Of a DNA stretch of 64,000 bases, positions 44,295-53,192 are shown in pieces; position 1 is the stretch's first letter, and every line of letters begins with the position of its first letter. The DNA lies in assembly GCF_041435215.1 (NCBI RefSeq), contig NZ_CP108394.1, forward strand, positions 9,486,001 to 9,550,000, written 5' to 3'. The translations under genes and the position numbers were made by a program. The notes beneath the pieces were generated by a model. That model had not been told where the DNA came from. It saw only the letters and a program-made list of their open reading frames with translations, and searched no databases. Origin of the DNA: Streptomyces sp. NBC_01314. Lineage in GTDB: Bacteria > Actinomycetota > Actinomycetes > Streptomycetales > Streptomycetaceae.

Positions 44295-45413
44295 CTACCA
44301 GCGCAGCGGCAGCCCCGCGAGATGGCTGTCGAGCAGCCCGGAGACGATGCGGTGGTCGTGGAGCGAGGGATGCCAGTCACAGCCCAGGTAGTCGAGGCCG
44401 GGGTCGTCGTAGTACCAGTGGCTGACCCGGCCGTCGCCCCGTCGCCCCCGCTCCTCGACGATCCGCAGGGTGGCCTCCGCGAACGCGGTGGTGTTCCAGA
44501 GGCGGGCCGCGGCGACCACGAGGAACGTCCCGCGCCCGTACCGGGCGCGCAGCTTGTCGAGGAACCCGTGATAGGCGCTCTCGTAGGCGGCGACCAGCTC
44601 GGCCGTCGTGCTCCAGCGCTCCCCGGGGTTGAGGGGCGTGGAGAAGTCGTTGATACCGAGCCCGATGACGACGACCCGCGGACGCCAGCTGTCCGGCTTC
44701 CGCCAGACATCGCCCTCGACGTTCAGCAGGGCCCGGTCGTAGTACGTGCGAAAGTCGGTTCCGGGATCGCCGCCGTTGTAATTGCGGACCATTCCACGGC
44801 CGGAAAAGGCGTTGATCTGGAAGTCGGCGTCCAGCTTCCGGGCGGTGAGCGCGCCGAAAGCGAGATCCGCGTTGCTGTTCCGGTTGACCCCGCCGTTGCC
44901 GGAACAGTCCCGGGTGTCGGAGACATTGCCGTAACCGGCCGTGTACGAGTCGCCGATGAACTCGATCTGCCTGCTCCGCGCCCTGGGCCGCGCGAGAATC
45001 GCGCCACCGGGAGCCGCGACGAAACCGCCGAACCGGCCGGCCGCCCACGGGCTCTCCGTCCGCTTCACGACCCGCACGCGGTGTCCGCCGTCGGCGAGGC
45101 CGTCGATCCAGGAGACGGCCCGGCCCGGGGTGACGAGAGTGGCGAGGGTCGTCCCGTCGACCTGGACGTCGTAGTCGTTGTCGGAGTCGTCGAGGACCAC
45201 CCCGACCCCGGTCCCGTGGAACCTCCCCTCGAAGGAGACCCCGGGCCAGCTGTACCGCACGGTCCCGTCGGCGGCCTTCCTGACCCGGCCGACCGTGTGG
45301 AACCGGGCCGCCCGTGCTTCTACGGCCCGTGCGGGGGCCACGACGGCGGCGGCGAGGCCGGCGGCGGTGGCCGCGACCACCGTCCGTCGGGATAACTGGC
45401 GAGGCGTCTGCAT
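44295..45413 (-). CDS. Exported SGNH hydrolase, CE2-type acetylxylan esterase-like
   Basis: A 372-residue protein with a Tat-like signal (QLSRRTVVAATAAGLAAAVV). A jelly-roll domain (about 36-145, VRYSWPGVSFEGRFHGTGV) precedes an SGNH hydrolase domain with the nucleophile in EFIGDSYTAGYG, the Gly block, the Asn block in VVIGLGINDFS, and the base pair in GCDWHPSLHDH. This two-domain layout is that of carbohydrate esterase family 2, which removes acetyl groups from plant polysaccharides. A perfect CebR-type operator lies 26 bases upstream, joining it to the mannanase; deacetylation of galactoglucomannan would fit. Confidence 0.85.
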   Translation of the reverse strand: MQTPRQLSRRTVVAATAAGLAAAVVAPARAVEARAARFHTVGRVRKAADGTVRYSWPGVSFEGRFHGTGVGVVLDDSDNDYDVQVDGTTLATLVTPGRAVSWIDGLADGGHRVRVVKRTESPWAAGRFGGFVAAPGGAILARPRARSRQIEFIGDSYTAGYGNVSDTRDCSGNGGVNRNSNADLAFGALTARKLDADFQINAFSGRGMVRNYNGGDPGTDFRTYYDRALLNVEGDVWRKPDSWRPRVVVIGLGINDFSTPLNPGERWSTTAELVAAYESAYHGFLDKLRARYGRGTFLVVAAARLWNTTAFAEATLRIVEERGRRGDGRVSHWYYDDPGLDYLGCDWHPSLHDHRIVSGLLDSHLAGLPLRW

Positions 45414-45438
45414 GTCCGTCCCTTCGACACACGGGGTG

Positions 45439-45452
45439 TGGGAGCGCTCCCA
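45439..45452. promoter_or_regulatory. CebR-type operator upstream of CE2-like esterase
   Basis: TGGGAGCGCTCCCA is a perfect 14-bp palindrome identical to the site at 21433-21446. It lies just before the start, within the expected promoter, so repressor binding would block transcription. Confidence 0.9.
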
Positions 45453-45935
45453 AGGTGCACGCGCTATCGAAGGTGGCCGTCACACACGGCGCCGTCAACC
45501 CCTCGCGAAGACATCCGCACCGCGCGCCCGCGACGCATGGAGACCCGGGCAGCCGGTCATGAGGGCTGCTTCACGCTGTTTCACGTGGTCCACCGAGGCA
45601 GTGGGGGCGTTTCTCCTGGGGCTCTCCGGTCCTGCGCGGTGTCGGGGTCGGCCGACCGGCCGAGCCGGCCGAAGCCGGTGGCTGGGGCCGGCTGTGGCGT
45701 CGCGCACTGCTCCACGACGAGCGTCAGCCCGCGATGGGTCGCCGGCGTCACCAGGGAACACTCGACCAGCGACGGGTTCCCCACGAACTTCCGGCTGATG
45801 CCCCTGTCTTCGTCGCCGACGACGAAACGGTGCGCCGCCCGCAGGGTCAACTCCCAGCCGGCGGGCGAGGTCCGTCGTCTCCGGCGCGCAGCGCCGCGAG
45901 GGCAGGGGTCGGCAGGCGGGCCGTCACCGACCGGT
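45453..45935 (-). other. Intergenic region with an unassigned short frame
   Basis: Between the esterase promoter and the dioxygenase stop no known gene is evident. On the minus strand a frame through 45581-45850 has a plausible protein-like part, MTLRAAHRFVVGDEDRGISR and CSLVTPATHRGLTLVVEQ, before turning into low-complexity Pro/Arg sequence. It may be the stub of a lost gene. No SD site is clear. Confidence 0.3.
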
Positions 45936-47114
45936 TCAGCGCCCTCGGCGCCTGCCGCCCGCCTCCAGTTCGCGGCGCAGCCGATCCGTGTCCCAGCCCT
46001 CGCTGACGGCCTGCCAGAGCAGGTCGGCCTGGGAGGGCGGGGCCAGGCCGTCGACGGGCGGGTCGAGGTCGAGATGGGTGGGGAAGGCGTAGCCCTCGGC
46101 GGTGGCGGCGACGACGCGGCGCAGCCAGTCCTCGGGTGCCCCCTCGGACTTGCGGTGCGACAGGACCGGGAAGAGCGCGTTGGCCATCGCCTCGCGGTCC
46201 ACGGTCTCCATGGCGCGGCCGAAGGCGGAGGAGATCTGCAGGAGATTGGCCATGCGCCGGATGTGCGACGAGCGGTTGTGCCCGGCGGCGTGGAAGAGGG
46301 CGGGGTTGAAGAAGGCCGCGTCGCCCTTGTCGAGGGGGAGTTGGACGTGGTGGGCGTCGAAGTACCCGACGAACTCCGGGAGCCGCCAGGCGAGATAGCC
46401 GGGCTCGTACTTCTGCGAGTGGGGCAGGTAGAGCGTGGGGCCGGACTCGACGGGCATGTCGCAGTGGGCGACCGCGCCCTGGAGGGTCAGGACGGGGGAG
46501 AGGCGGTGGACGTGCGCGGGGAAGGAGGCGGCCTGCCGCTGGGAGAGGAACCCGAGGTGGTAGTCGCGGTGCGGGCTCTGAGCGGCACCGCCCGGGTTGA
46601 CCACGTTGACCTGTGACGTGACCTGGTAGGCGGGGCCGAGCCAGGCGTCGGCGATCAGGGCCAGCATGTCGTTGGCGTAGTAGTCGGCGAAGACGTCCGG
46701 CGCACGTACGGCCATCTTGTCCAGGGCGTTCCAGACGCGGTCGTTGGCGCCCGGCTTCGCGAAGTGGTCGCCCCGTGCCGTGCCGGCGGTGCGCTCCTCC
46801 TCGATCAGCTCCCGGAACGCGGCGGATGCCCGGTCCACGACGGCAGGATCGGTGAACGCGCCCTTGAGCACGACGATCCCGGGGCCGTCCATCAGGGTGC
46901 GGACCAGCTCCGTCTGTACGGTCCGGCGGCCCTCCTCGGTGGCCGTCAGGGATCGGAGCCGGTCGCTGTCGTAGAGCGGCACGTTCAGCTCGACCCGCTC
47001 GGCCGAGGGATGGGCGGCGGGGTCGGTGCTCTGCTCGACGAGCGCGCGGAACGTGTCGAGATCGCAGTCCGCCTCGGTCAGCCAGGTCCGTGACATCGCA
47101 GCGATGGAAGACAT
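45936..47114 (-). CDS. Phytanoyl-CoA dioxygenase (PhyH) family protein
   Basis: A 392-residue non-heme iron, 2-oxoglutarate-dependent oxygenase. The iron triad is visible as SPHRDYHLGF (HxD) and FHAAGHNRS, with Arg residues after it for 2-oxoglutarate. AAAGGAG lies six bases before the start. Family members hydroxylate lipids, amino acids or secondary metabolites. The substrate is not inferable. It is divergent from the LacI stub. It contains no signal peptide. Confidence 0.82.
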   Translation of the reverse strand: MSSIAAMSRTWLTEADCDLDTFRALVEQSTDPAAHPSAERVELNVPLYDSDRLRSLTATEEGRRTVQTELVRTLMDGPGIVVLKGAFTDPAVVDRASAAFRELIEEERTAGTARGDHFAKPGANDRVWNALDKMAVRAPDVFADYYANDMLALIADAWLGPAYQVTSQVNVVNPGGAAQSPHRDYHLGFLSQRQAASFPAHVHRLSPVLTLQGAVAHCDMPVESGPTLYLPHSQKYEPGYLAWRLPEFVGYFDAHHVQLPLDKGDAAFFNPALFHAAGHNRSSHIRRMANLLQISSAFGRAMETVDREAMANALFPVLSHRKSEGAPEDWLRRVVAATAEGYAFPTHLDLDPPVDGLAPPSQADLLWQAVSEGWDTDRLRRELEAGGRRRGR

Positions 47115-47196
47115 CGCGGCTCCTTTCGCAGCCCTTGTGTCTCTGCCAGTCTGAGGACCTCGAACCCGTCATTCAATGCGCGGAAGCCCATCAAAA

Positions 47197-47296
47197 AGAC
47201 ATCACGGAAGACATCGCGGAAGACATCACGGAACCTGGGAAGCCAGGTGGGAGCAGAGCGATGCGGCCCCCGTACACGATGCGGCCCCCGTACACG
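47197..47296 (+). repeat. Two tandem repeats before the LacI stub
   Basis: AGACATCACGGA occurs three times in tandem (47197-47232, middle copy with one change). ATGCGGCCCCCGTACACG is then duplicated perfectly (47261-47278, 47279-47296), doubling the first six codons (MRPPYT twice). Both look like slippage in a gene no longer under selection. Confidence 0.75.
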
Positions 47297-47492
47297 ATCA
47301 GGGAGATCGCCCGTCAGTCGGGGCTGAGCACGGCCACGGTCGACCGCGTCCTCGACAGCCGGGGCAATGTGCGGGAGAGCACGATCCGCGAGGCACGGCA
47401 GGCCGTCAGGGATCTGGACCGCCGGCGGAGCCAGGTCCGGACCGGGGGCCGCACCTTCATGATCGACATCGTGATGCAGGTCCCGGAACGCC
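47261..47492 (+). pseudogene. Truncated LacI family regulator (DNA-binding domain only)
   Basis: From ATG 47261 or 47279 the frame encodes a LacI helix-turn-helix (TIREIARQSGLSTATVDRVLD) and hinge (SRGNVRESTIREARQAVRDL), reaching the start of the effector domain (FMIDIVMQVPERR). It then loses all similarity. LacI proteins need about 330 residues, so the sugar-binding and dimer domain is gone. The frame runs without a stop into the next gene. The DNA-binding type (TATVDRVL) is that of LacI regulators adjoining dioxygenase and sugar-utilisation genes. Confidence 0.75.
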
Positions 47493-47575
47493 GTCGCCCG
47501 TGTCGCCTCGCGAACGGCCGCCGGGAGCGACGTAGCGTGGCCCGCGCTGATGCCGGTCGACCCCATGGTGGCGTG

Positions 47576-48250
47576 ATGTGCTGGAGTGCGACGGCCGATC
47601 TCGTGGCGGGCTCCGGTGTCGCGGCCGTCGGGGTGGCCTGTGTGGCGTCGGCGGGCAGCCGGCGGGATCTGCCGCTCGCCGCACTGCCACTGCTGCTCGG
47701 GGCCCACCAGATCGTGGAGTCGGTGGTCTGGTCCTCGGGCGGAGGAAGCGGAACGGCCACCGTCGCCTGGGCCCTCATCGCACTGCCGCTCCTGGCCGTG
47801 TGGGTGCCGGCGGGCGTGCGGTGCGCCGCCCCGCCGTCCGCCCGAAGCCGGCTCACTGTGCTCCTCGCCATCGGAGCCGCGACCGCCGCGCTGCTCACCC
47901 ACGGCCTCGCCACCAGCCCGGTGACGGCCCAGATCCGCGGCCACACCGTCGGCTACACGATCGATCTCGCCCACCCGGTACCTCTCGTCGCGGGCTACCT
48001 CCTCGCCACCGTCGGCTCCCTCCTCCTCTCCGGCGACCGGCACCTCGCCGTGCTCGGCATCCTGGCCGCCGTCGGCGCCTCGATCTGCTGGACCCTGTGG
48101 CGGCTGGAGTTCGTCTCGACCTGGTGCGCCTTCGCCGCCGTCTGCTCGGTGGTGCTGCTCGGCTGGGTGCGCGCACGACCGAGGGCTTCCTCACAGCCGT
48201 CCCGTCACCCGGCCGCGCAGCAGCGTCGGGGACCCTCGAAAGGTGATTGA
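47576..48250 (+). CDS. DUF6629-like integral membrane protein
   Basis: ATG 47576 gives 224 residues beginning MCWSATADLVAGSGVAAVGV, the conserved start of this uncharacterised family. About six to seven membrane segments follow, e.g. DLPLAALPLLLGAHQIVESV, ATVAWALIALPLLAVWVPAG and LTVLLAIGAATAALLTHGL. The C-terminal tail is basic and cytoplasmic. No strong SD site is present. It lies in frame with the upstream LacI stub, so a fused product cannot be excluded, though the membrane protein's own start is family-like. The role is unknown. Confidence 0.72.
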   Translation: MCWSATADLVAGSGVAAVGVACVASAGSRRDLPLAALPLLLGAHQIVESVVWSSGGGSGTATVAWALIALPLLAVWVPAGVRCAAPPSARSRLTVLLAIGAATAALLTHGLATSPVTAQIRGHTVGYTIDLAHPVPLVAGYLLATVGSLLLSGDRHLAVLGILAAVGASICWTLWRLEFVSTWCAFAAVCSVVLLGWVRARPRASSQPSRHPAAQQRRGPSKGD

Positions 48251-48329
48251 CCAGGCACGCGCGTGTAACGGGAGATCTCGGGCCTGGCTGTGAACCGCTA
48301 CACCCTGGCGAGGCCGTCGGCCGGGTCGT

Positions 48330-51188
48330 TCAACGCCTGCGCAGCACCACGGTCGTGCCGGGCTTCACCCGCAGCTTCGCGTTCCCGCCCACCTTCGCGC
48401 CGGTCACCAGGTTCATCGACGCGCCGAACCCACTCGTGCTGAGGGTGTAGTGGCGGTCGTCGGTGGTGTTCATGGCGATCAGGTACGGGCCGTACTCGCA
48501 CCGGTAGAACGAGGCGCGTCCGGCGTACGGGGTCTCGACGCCCACCGCGCGCTCCGGCATGTCGTCGGGGGCCTTGGCCAGAGGCAGCACCTGTCCCGCG
48601 AACGCCTGGCGCAGGGTGTCACCGGGCGGGTCGAAACCGCCGTCCGGGATGTCGAGGTCACCGACCGCGAACTCCCAGTTGACCCAGTCGGGTTCGGTGA
48701 AGGCACGCCCGTCCGCGACGTACTTCACGTCCTGCCACACCGTGGCCGAACGCTCCACGCCCGCCGCTCCGATGTGGTGGACGCGGGCGAGCCGGTTGAC
48801 GCCCCAGCGGGCCCGCCAGTACAGGGACGCGTAGAGGATCTCGTCGCCGTGCTTGACCGCGAGCAGACCGTTCTCCTCGTCGGAGAAGACGAAGTCCGGC
48901 GCTCCGGGCGTCATGGGGAGCCGCGCGCCGCTGCCCGTCGCCGCGCTGATGTACGCGTAGTCGTCGGCCGCGGTCACCAGGTTGAGGTTGGTGCGGGCGG
49001 AGACCGTCATCGCGTGGGAGTCCGCCAGGGACTGGAACGCCTGGCCGTCGTCGATGGACTGCCGCGCGTACGCCGTGAGGTCCGGGTCCTTGATCAGCGC
49101 GGCCATCTTCAGGGCGTGGCCGTCCCACTTGGTGTCCTCGTCGTAGGCGACCTTGCCCGGGTACTCGGTGTCACGCCAGCCGACCATGGTCTCCAGCCGC
49201 ATCGCCCGGCAGCCGTCGCGGTCCAGGGACGGGTGGCGGAAGACCATGCGCGCCTTGGCCATCTTGACCAGGTGGTCGCGGAGCGTGCCGTCCTCGACAC
49301 CGCCGATGCCCGTCACCGCGTCGTACACCAGCGACAGCCACTCCTGCAGCTCACCGTAACTGCCCGCGTAGCCCAGCTCCTTGGAGATGCCCTTCCTGGT
49401 GACCTGGTGGTACGAGCCGCCGAGCGGTCTGGTCGGGGTGCCGTCCTCGTCCTCCGGGCCGAGCCAGGGGACCAGACCGACCGCCTGGTAGATGTGGTCG
49501 CGGGCCCTCTCCTCGCCCCAGGCCTCGCCGGAGCCGAGCAGGCTCAGGCCCCGGTCGGCGAGGTAGAGGCCGATGGCGCAGATGATGGCCTGGTTGGTGT
49601 ACTGCGGGATGTGCTGCCGCCAGTACTCGCGGCTGTCGAGGAGCATCTTCGCCCAGGCGTCCCGGCGTACGACGGGCCTGTACGACGAGCCGTCCGGCTC
49701 GACCATGGTCAGGTCGTCGAACCAGGCGGTGCCCGCGCCCGACAACCGGACGCCGATCGTGACCTGGGTGGCCGTGGCGGGTGTGGCGAGGGAGAGCGTC
49801 ACCTGTTCCCAGTCGTGGGTGCCGGCCGAGGCGTGGACCTTGTTGTCCGCCCCGACCAGGGCGCCGTTCGCGTCGTGGAACAGGATGTCCAGGTAGGCGC
49901 TGTCGGTGCCGACACCGTCGGTCCTGATCCAGGCGCCGTACGTGTAGGTCCCCCGGTCGACGGGGATCTTCGCCGAGGTGCTGTAGCCGACGGTGCCCGC
50001 GCCGGGGATCGTCACCTTCGCGGCGGCGTGGCCGGTGCGGTACACGGTGGTGTCGCGGGAGGCGGTGCCGCTGCCGGACCAGGTGGACGACTTCCAGCCG
50101 GTCATACCGAACTCGAAGCCCGGGTTGGTGAGTCCGTACGGCGAACCGAGGACCGGCTCGTCGAGCAGCGGTTCCAGGACGTCCGCGAGCGCAAGCATGA
50201 CCAGGCCGGACCGGCCCAGGCCCATCCACTGCTGGCTGGAGCCGGTCAGCACGGTGGGGTCGGCGAGATGTTTCCAGTGGACGCCGTCCAGGCTCCGGGC
50301 GATCTGTGGTGGCACGGCGATGTTCCGGTACGCGGCCGTCGCCGGCATGCCGTGGGCTCGGGCCAGGAACTCCAGGTACCACAGGTCGAGTTGGGCGCCG
50401 GTACGGGACGCCTCGGATGCGGCTCGGGCAAGGATGCGGTCGTTGATCGTGTCGATGATCGCGGTGCCGGGGGAGGTACGGGTGGCCGCGGCCGGCGCGG
50501 TGCCGGTGAGGTCGTCGTCGGTGGGGTCGAAGCAGGGCGCGTCGTGGGTGTAGAGGCGGTAGATGGTGCGGCTCGGGCCTTCCATCGCCTTGTAGTAGGC
50601 GTCTGCTGTCGCCGCGTACCCCGCGATCCGGCCCATGGACCGGATCTCCAACGAGATCGACCTCTTGCCCTCGGTGAGGTCGAGGGGCAGGGGCAGCGTG
50701 TGGAAGAAGAACCGCTCCGGGGAGCGCGGGTCCTCGCTCGCGATGTCCAACGGGTCGACGGCGCCCAGGTGGTAGTGGCCGACCTGCCTGCCCTCGACGA
50801 AGAGCTGGAGCCGGCCGAGTTCGGCGCCGCTCTCCGAGCCCCACAGCTTGACCGTGACATAGGTGGCCCCCCTGGGCCGACAGGCCATCCGCGCGGAGAG
50901 CGCGCCGCCCCAGAAGCCCGGGGTCTCGGGGGCGGCGAGCACCCGGGCTGTCTGGTCGAGACCCCCTGCCACGACATCGGAGAGGGAGGCGGTCAGACCG
51001 TGCGCGCTCTCCGACGCGGTGTTCCCGAGGACGAGCGTGTCGAGGGCGCGGGAGGCGGACGCCGCGGTGGCGGGCGCGGTCGTCGTGGCGTCGGCGGCCA
51101 GGGCGGTGCCGCCCTGCCACAGCCAACCCGCCGCCGCGGTGCCGGCGGCCATCTTGAGAAGGGATCTGCGCTGAAGGGCTTCGGCCAC
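48330..51188 (-). CDS. Large Tat-exported protein, possible polysaccharide-active enzyme with CBM4/9-like module
   Basis: A 952-residue protein with a twin-arginine signal (LQRRSLLKMAAGTAAAGW). A beta-rich N-terminal region is followed by a CenC-like carbohydrate-binding module (about 375-520, LTNPGFEFGMTGW to AWFDDLTMVEPDGSS). The helical parts around it (WYLEFLARAHGMPATAAYRN, HIPQYTNQAIICAIGLYLAD) and the C-terminal beta-region (FVFSDEENGLLAVKHGDEIL) recall alginate- and heparin-lyase-like toroid plus sandwich enzymes. I cannot assign a CAZy family. A GTAATCGTTTAC operator lies upstream. It appears monocistronic and convergent with the DUF6629 gene. Confidence 0.7.
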   Translation of the reverse strand: MAEALQRRSLLKMAAGTAAAGWLWQGGTALAADATTTAPATAASASRALDTLVLGNTASESAHGLTASLSDVVAGGLDQTARVLAAPETPGFWGGALSARMACRPRGATYVTVKLWGSESGAELGRLQLFVEGRQVGHYHLGAVDPLDIASEDPRSPERFFFHTLPLPLDLTEGKRSISLEIRSMGRIAGYAATADAYYKAMEGPSRTIYRLYTHDAPCFDPTDDDLTGTAPAAATRTSPGTAIIDTINDRILARAASEASRTGAQLDLWYLEFLARAHGMPATAAYRNIAVPPQIARSLDGVHWKHLADPTVLTGSSQQWMGLGRSGLVMLALADVLEPLLDEPVLGSPYGLTNPGFEFGMTGWKSSTWSGSGTASRDTTVYRTGHAAAKVTIPGAGTVGYSTSAKIPVDRGTYTYGAWIRTDGVGTDSAYLDILFHDANGALVGADNKVHASAGTHDWEQVTLSLATPATATQVTIGVRLSGAGTAWFDDLTMVEPDGSSYRPVVRRDAWAKMLLDSREYWRQHIPQYTNQAIICAIGLYLADRGLSLLGSGEAWGEERARDHIYQAVGLVPWLGPEDEDGTPTRPLGGSYHQVTRKGISKELGYAGSYGELQEWLSLVYDAVTGIGGVEDGTLRDHLVKMAKARMVFRHPSLDRDGCRAMRLETMVGWRDTEYPGKVAYDEDTKWDGHALKMAALIKDPDLTAYARQSIDDGQAFQSLADSHAMTVSARTNLNLVTAADDYAYISAATGSGARLPMTPGAPDFVFSDEENGLLAVKHGDEILYASLYWRARWGVNRLARVHHIGAAGVERSATVWQDVKYVADGRAFTEPDWVNWEFAVGDLDIPDGGFDPPGDTLRQAFAGQVLPLAKAPDDMPERAVGVETPYAGRASFYRCEYGPYLIAMNTTDDRHYTLSTSGFGASMNLVTGAKVGGNAKLRVKPGTTVVLRRR

Positions 51189-51606
51189 GGCAGGACGTTC
51201 CTCTCCGAGTGGAGTAAACGTATTCCACGCTAATGAGGGCGCTCGTGGGTGGTCAATGGTCGTGAGCGGCTCAACTTCGCCGTTCAGGGAGTCGGGACGC
51301 CTTGCCGCGCGACTGTTCTGGGTAGATCATGGAACAGATTGAGTAATCGTTTACCCATTCCGGTGCGAGCCGGCTCGGATCGAAAGTCCCGCGAACCCCG
51401 CCGGCCGCCCGTCCCGTCGAGCCGGCAGGGGTGACGTACTGCGCGCGGGCCAACCGAGGTCCGGGTGCCAGGCGGGTGTGGCTGCCTGCGGGCGAAGGAG
51501 TGTTCGAGCGCGGCGACGACGACGGAGGTCCCGTTCGGTCATGGGGAGGGAAAATCTGTACGGATCCGATGACTGCCGGGATGACGCGGCGGGATAGAAA
51601 GGGACC
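51189..51606. promoter_or_regulatory. Divergent regulatory region with LacI-type operator
   Basis: GTAATCGTTTAC (51343-51354) has perfect GTAA/TTAC arms and central CG, close to the site before the LacI gene at 6714. GGAGTAAACGTATTCC (51211-51226) next to the exported-protein start has symmetric outer arms. On the right, GAAAGGGACC is the SD site of the MarR gene. No other gene is seen. Confidence 0.6.
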
Positions 51607-52140
51607 ATGACTGAACGCGATGGTCTGGCAAGTGGCGTGGACGACGTCGATGAGGTGACGCGAGCGGTGCTCACCGCGTCGCGGCTGTTGGTCGCGATCT
51701 CCGCACGGTCGCTCGCCGCCGTCGAGGAGCGGGTGACACTGCCGCAGTTCCGGATGCTGGTGGTGCTGTCCATGCGTGGCGCCACGAAGCTCGTCGTACT
51801 CGCCGACCAGCTCCAGGTCGCCCCGTCCACCGCGATGCGCATGGTCGACCGGCTGATCGCGGCCGGGCTCGCCGACCGGCAGACCAACCCCGACAACCGC
51901 CGCGAGACCCTGCTCCAGCTCACCGACGAGGGCCGGCGCGCCGTCGAGGACGTCATGGCCCGTCGGCGCACCGAACTCGCCACGGTCGTCGAGCGTCTCG
52001 CTTCGGACCAGAGGGCGGCGCTCATCGACGCCTTGACCGCGTTCAACGCGGCGGGCGGCGAACCCGCGGCCCCGGCGGCGGACGACACGGAGACGTACCC
52101 GCTCGGCTGGGTCGACACCTGGGTGGGCCGAGGCGCCTGA
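51607..52140 (+). CDS. MarR family transcriptional regulator
   Basis: A 177-residue winged-helix regulator. The DNA-binding part spans about residues 42-115, with LPQFRMLVVLSMRGATKLVV, the recognition helix in APSTAMRMVDRLIAAG and the wing DRQTNPDNRRETLLQL. A variable C-terminal tail ends DTWVGRGA. AAAGGGACC is the SD site. It converges on the DUF4142 gene. No adjacent transporter or oxidative-stress target suggests its ligand. Confidence 0.88.
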   Translation: MTERDGLASGVDDVDEVTRAVLTASRLLVAISARSLAAVEERVTLPQFRMLVVLSMRGATKLVVLADQLQVAPSTAMRMVDRLIAAGLADRQTNPDNRRETLLQLTDEGRRAVEDVMARRRTELATVVERLASDQRAALIDALTAFNAAGGEPAAPAADDTETYPLGWVDTWVGRGA

Positions 52141-52185
52141 CGCCTCCGACCGGGCGGCCTTGCCGCACCCCCCACGGCAGCGCGG

Positions 52186-52992
52186 TCACTCCGGCGTGGA
52201 TCCGCCGGTGTTCGCGGCCGATCCACCCGTGGAGTCCGCCGCCGATCCGTCCGCCGATCCGTTCGTCGGGGTGGCCGTCGGGGCGGTCGTCCTGACGTTC
52301 AGGTCGGGGCGGGGGGTCAGGACGACCATCGGGGCCCCCGGCTGGGGCACGGGCGGGGTGGCCTGATCCGCGGGGAGCTTCGGCGGGTTGGTCTGCTGGT
52401 AGTTGACCTGGTCGTGGTTGACCAGGCCGGTCTTCTCCAGCACGGTGATGTGGTCGAGCACGGTGTCGTTGGCCAGGTCGGCCAGCTGCCGCACCATGGT
52501 GTTCCTCGTGCTGGCGCGGATCTTGGCGATGGTCGGGAAGATCTGGCCGTGCGTGACGCGCATGATGGTGACCGCGGTGGAGTCGAACTCCTTGCCGGTG
52601 GCCGCGTCGGCGGTCGCCACGAACTGCTGCTGTTGCGGGCTGGCCTGGTTGTTGAGGGTGATGCCCAGTTCGGGCGCTATCTTGCGGCACAACTCGTCGA
52701 GGCCCGCATGTCCGACGACCAGATGCTTGCCGGCCTCCTTCATCTCCGGCGTCGTACCGCGCTCCATGGCCATCTCGCCGAGCGGGTACTCCCACAGTCC
52801 GGCGGCACGCACCTTGACGACGAAGTCCCGGTCCGCCTCCGTGAGGGGGCCGTATCGGGTGTTGGCGATGATCCGGTCCGGGGCGGTGGCCGTGTTCTCG
52901 ACCCCCACCATGGCGGGGTAGGCGAGCGCGGCGACGGTCATCAGCAGACCGCCGCTGAAGAAGATCGTTCCGATGCTCCATGTGCGACGCAC
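52186..52992 (-). CDS. DUF4142 domain exported protein
   Basis: GTG 52992 follows a full AGGAGGTG and gives 268 residues. A signal or membrane anchor (TWSIGTIFFSGGLLMTVAALAYP) precedes a DUF4142 helical domain (about 45-205, LTEADRDFVVKVRAAGLWEY, GKHLVVGHAGLDEL). A Pro/Thr/Gly/Ser-rich tail follows. Family proteins are ferritin-like in helix pattern and occur in stress-related contexts, without a defined function. The sequence does not indicate a partner gene. Confidence 0.8.
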   Translation of the reverse strand: MRRTWSIGTIFFSGGLLMTVAALAYPAMVGVENTATAPDRIIANTRYGPLTEADRDFVVKVRAAGLWEYPLGEMAMERGTTPEMKEAGKHLVVGHAGLDELCRKIAPELGITLNNQASPQQQQFVATADAATGKEFDSTAVTIMRVTHGQIFPTIAKIRASTRNTMVRQLADLANDTVLDHITVLEKTGLVNHDQVNYQQTNPPKLPADQATPPVPQPGAPMVVLTPRPDLNVRTTAPTATPTNGSADGSAADSTGGSAANTGGSTPE

Positions 52993-53192
52993 GGGATGGC
53001 ACCTCCTGGCAGGGGAGTTGGTCGCCAAGAGGTACGGACCGAGTCGGCGAATGAATCATTGCGCTGAGTAAAATTTGCAGTGTGCTCGAATCGGTCGACG
53101 CGAGGGACGCCACAAAACTCCATAAAGTGCCTTTTGGGCGTCATTCCTCTCCGCCCTCTCGATGTGGCGTCGACCCTGAACGGTGCGTACGG

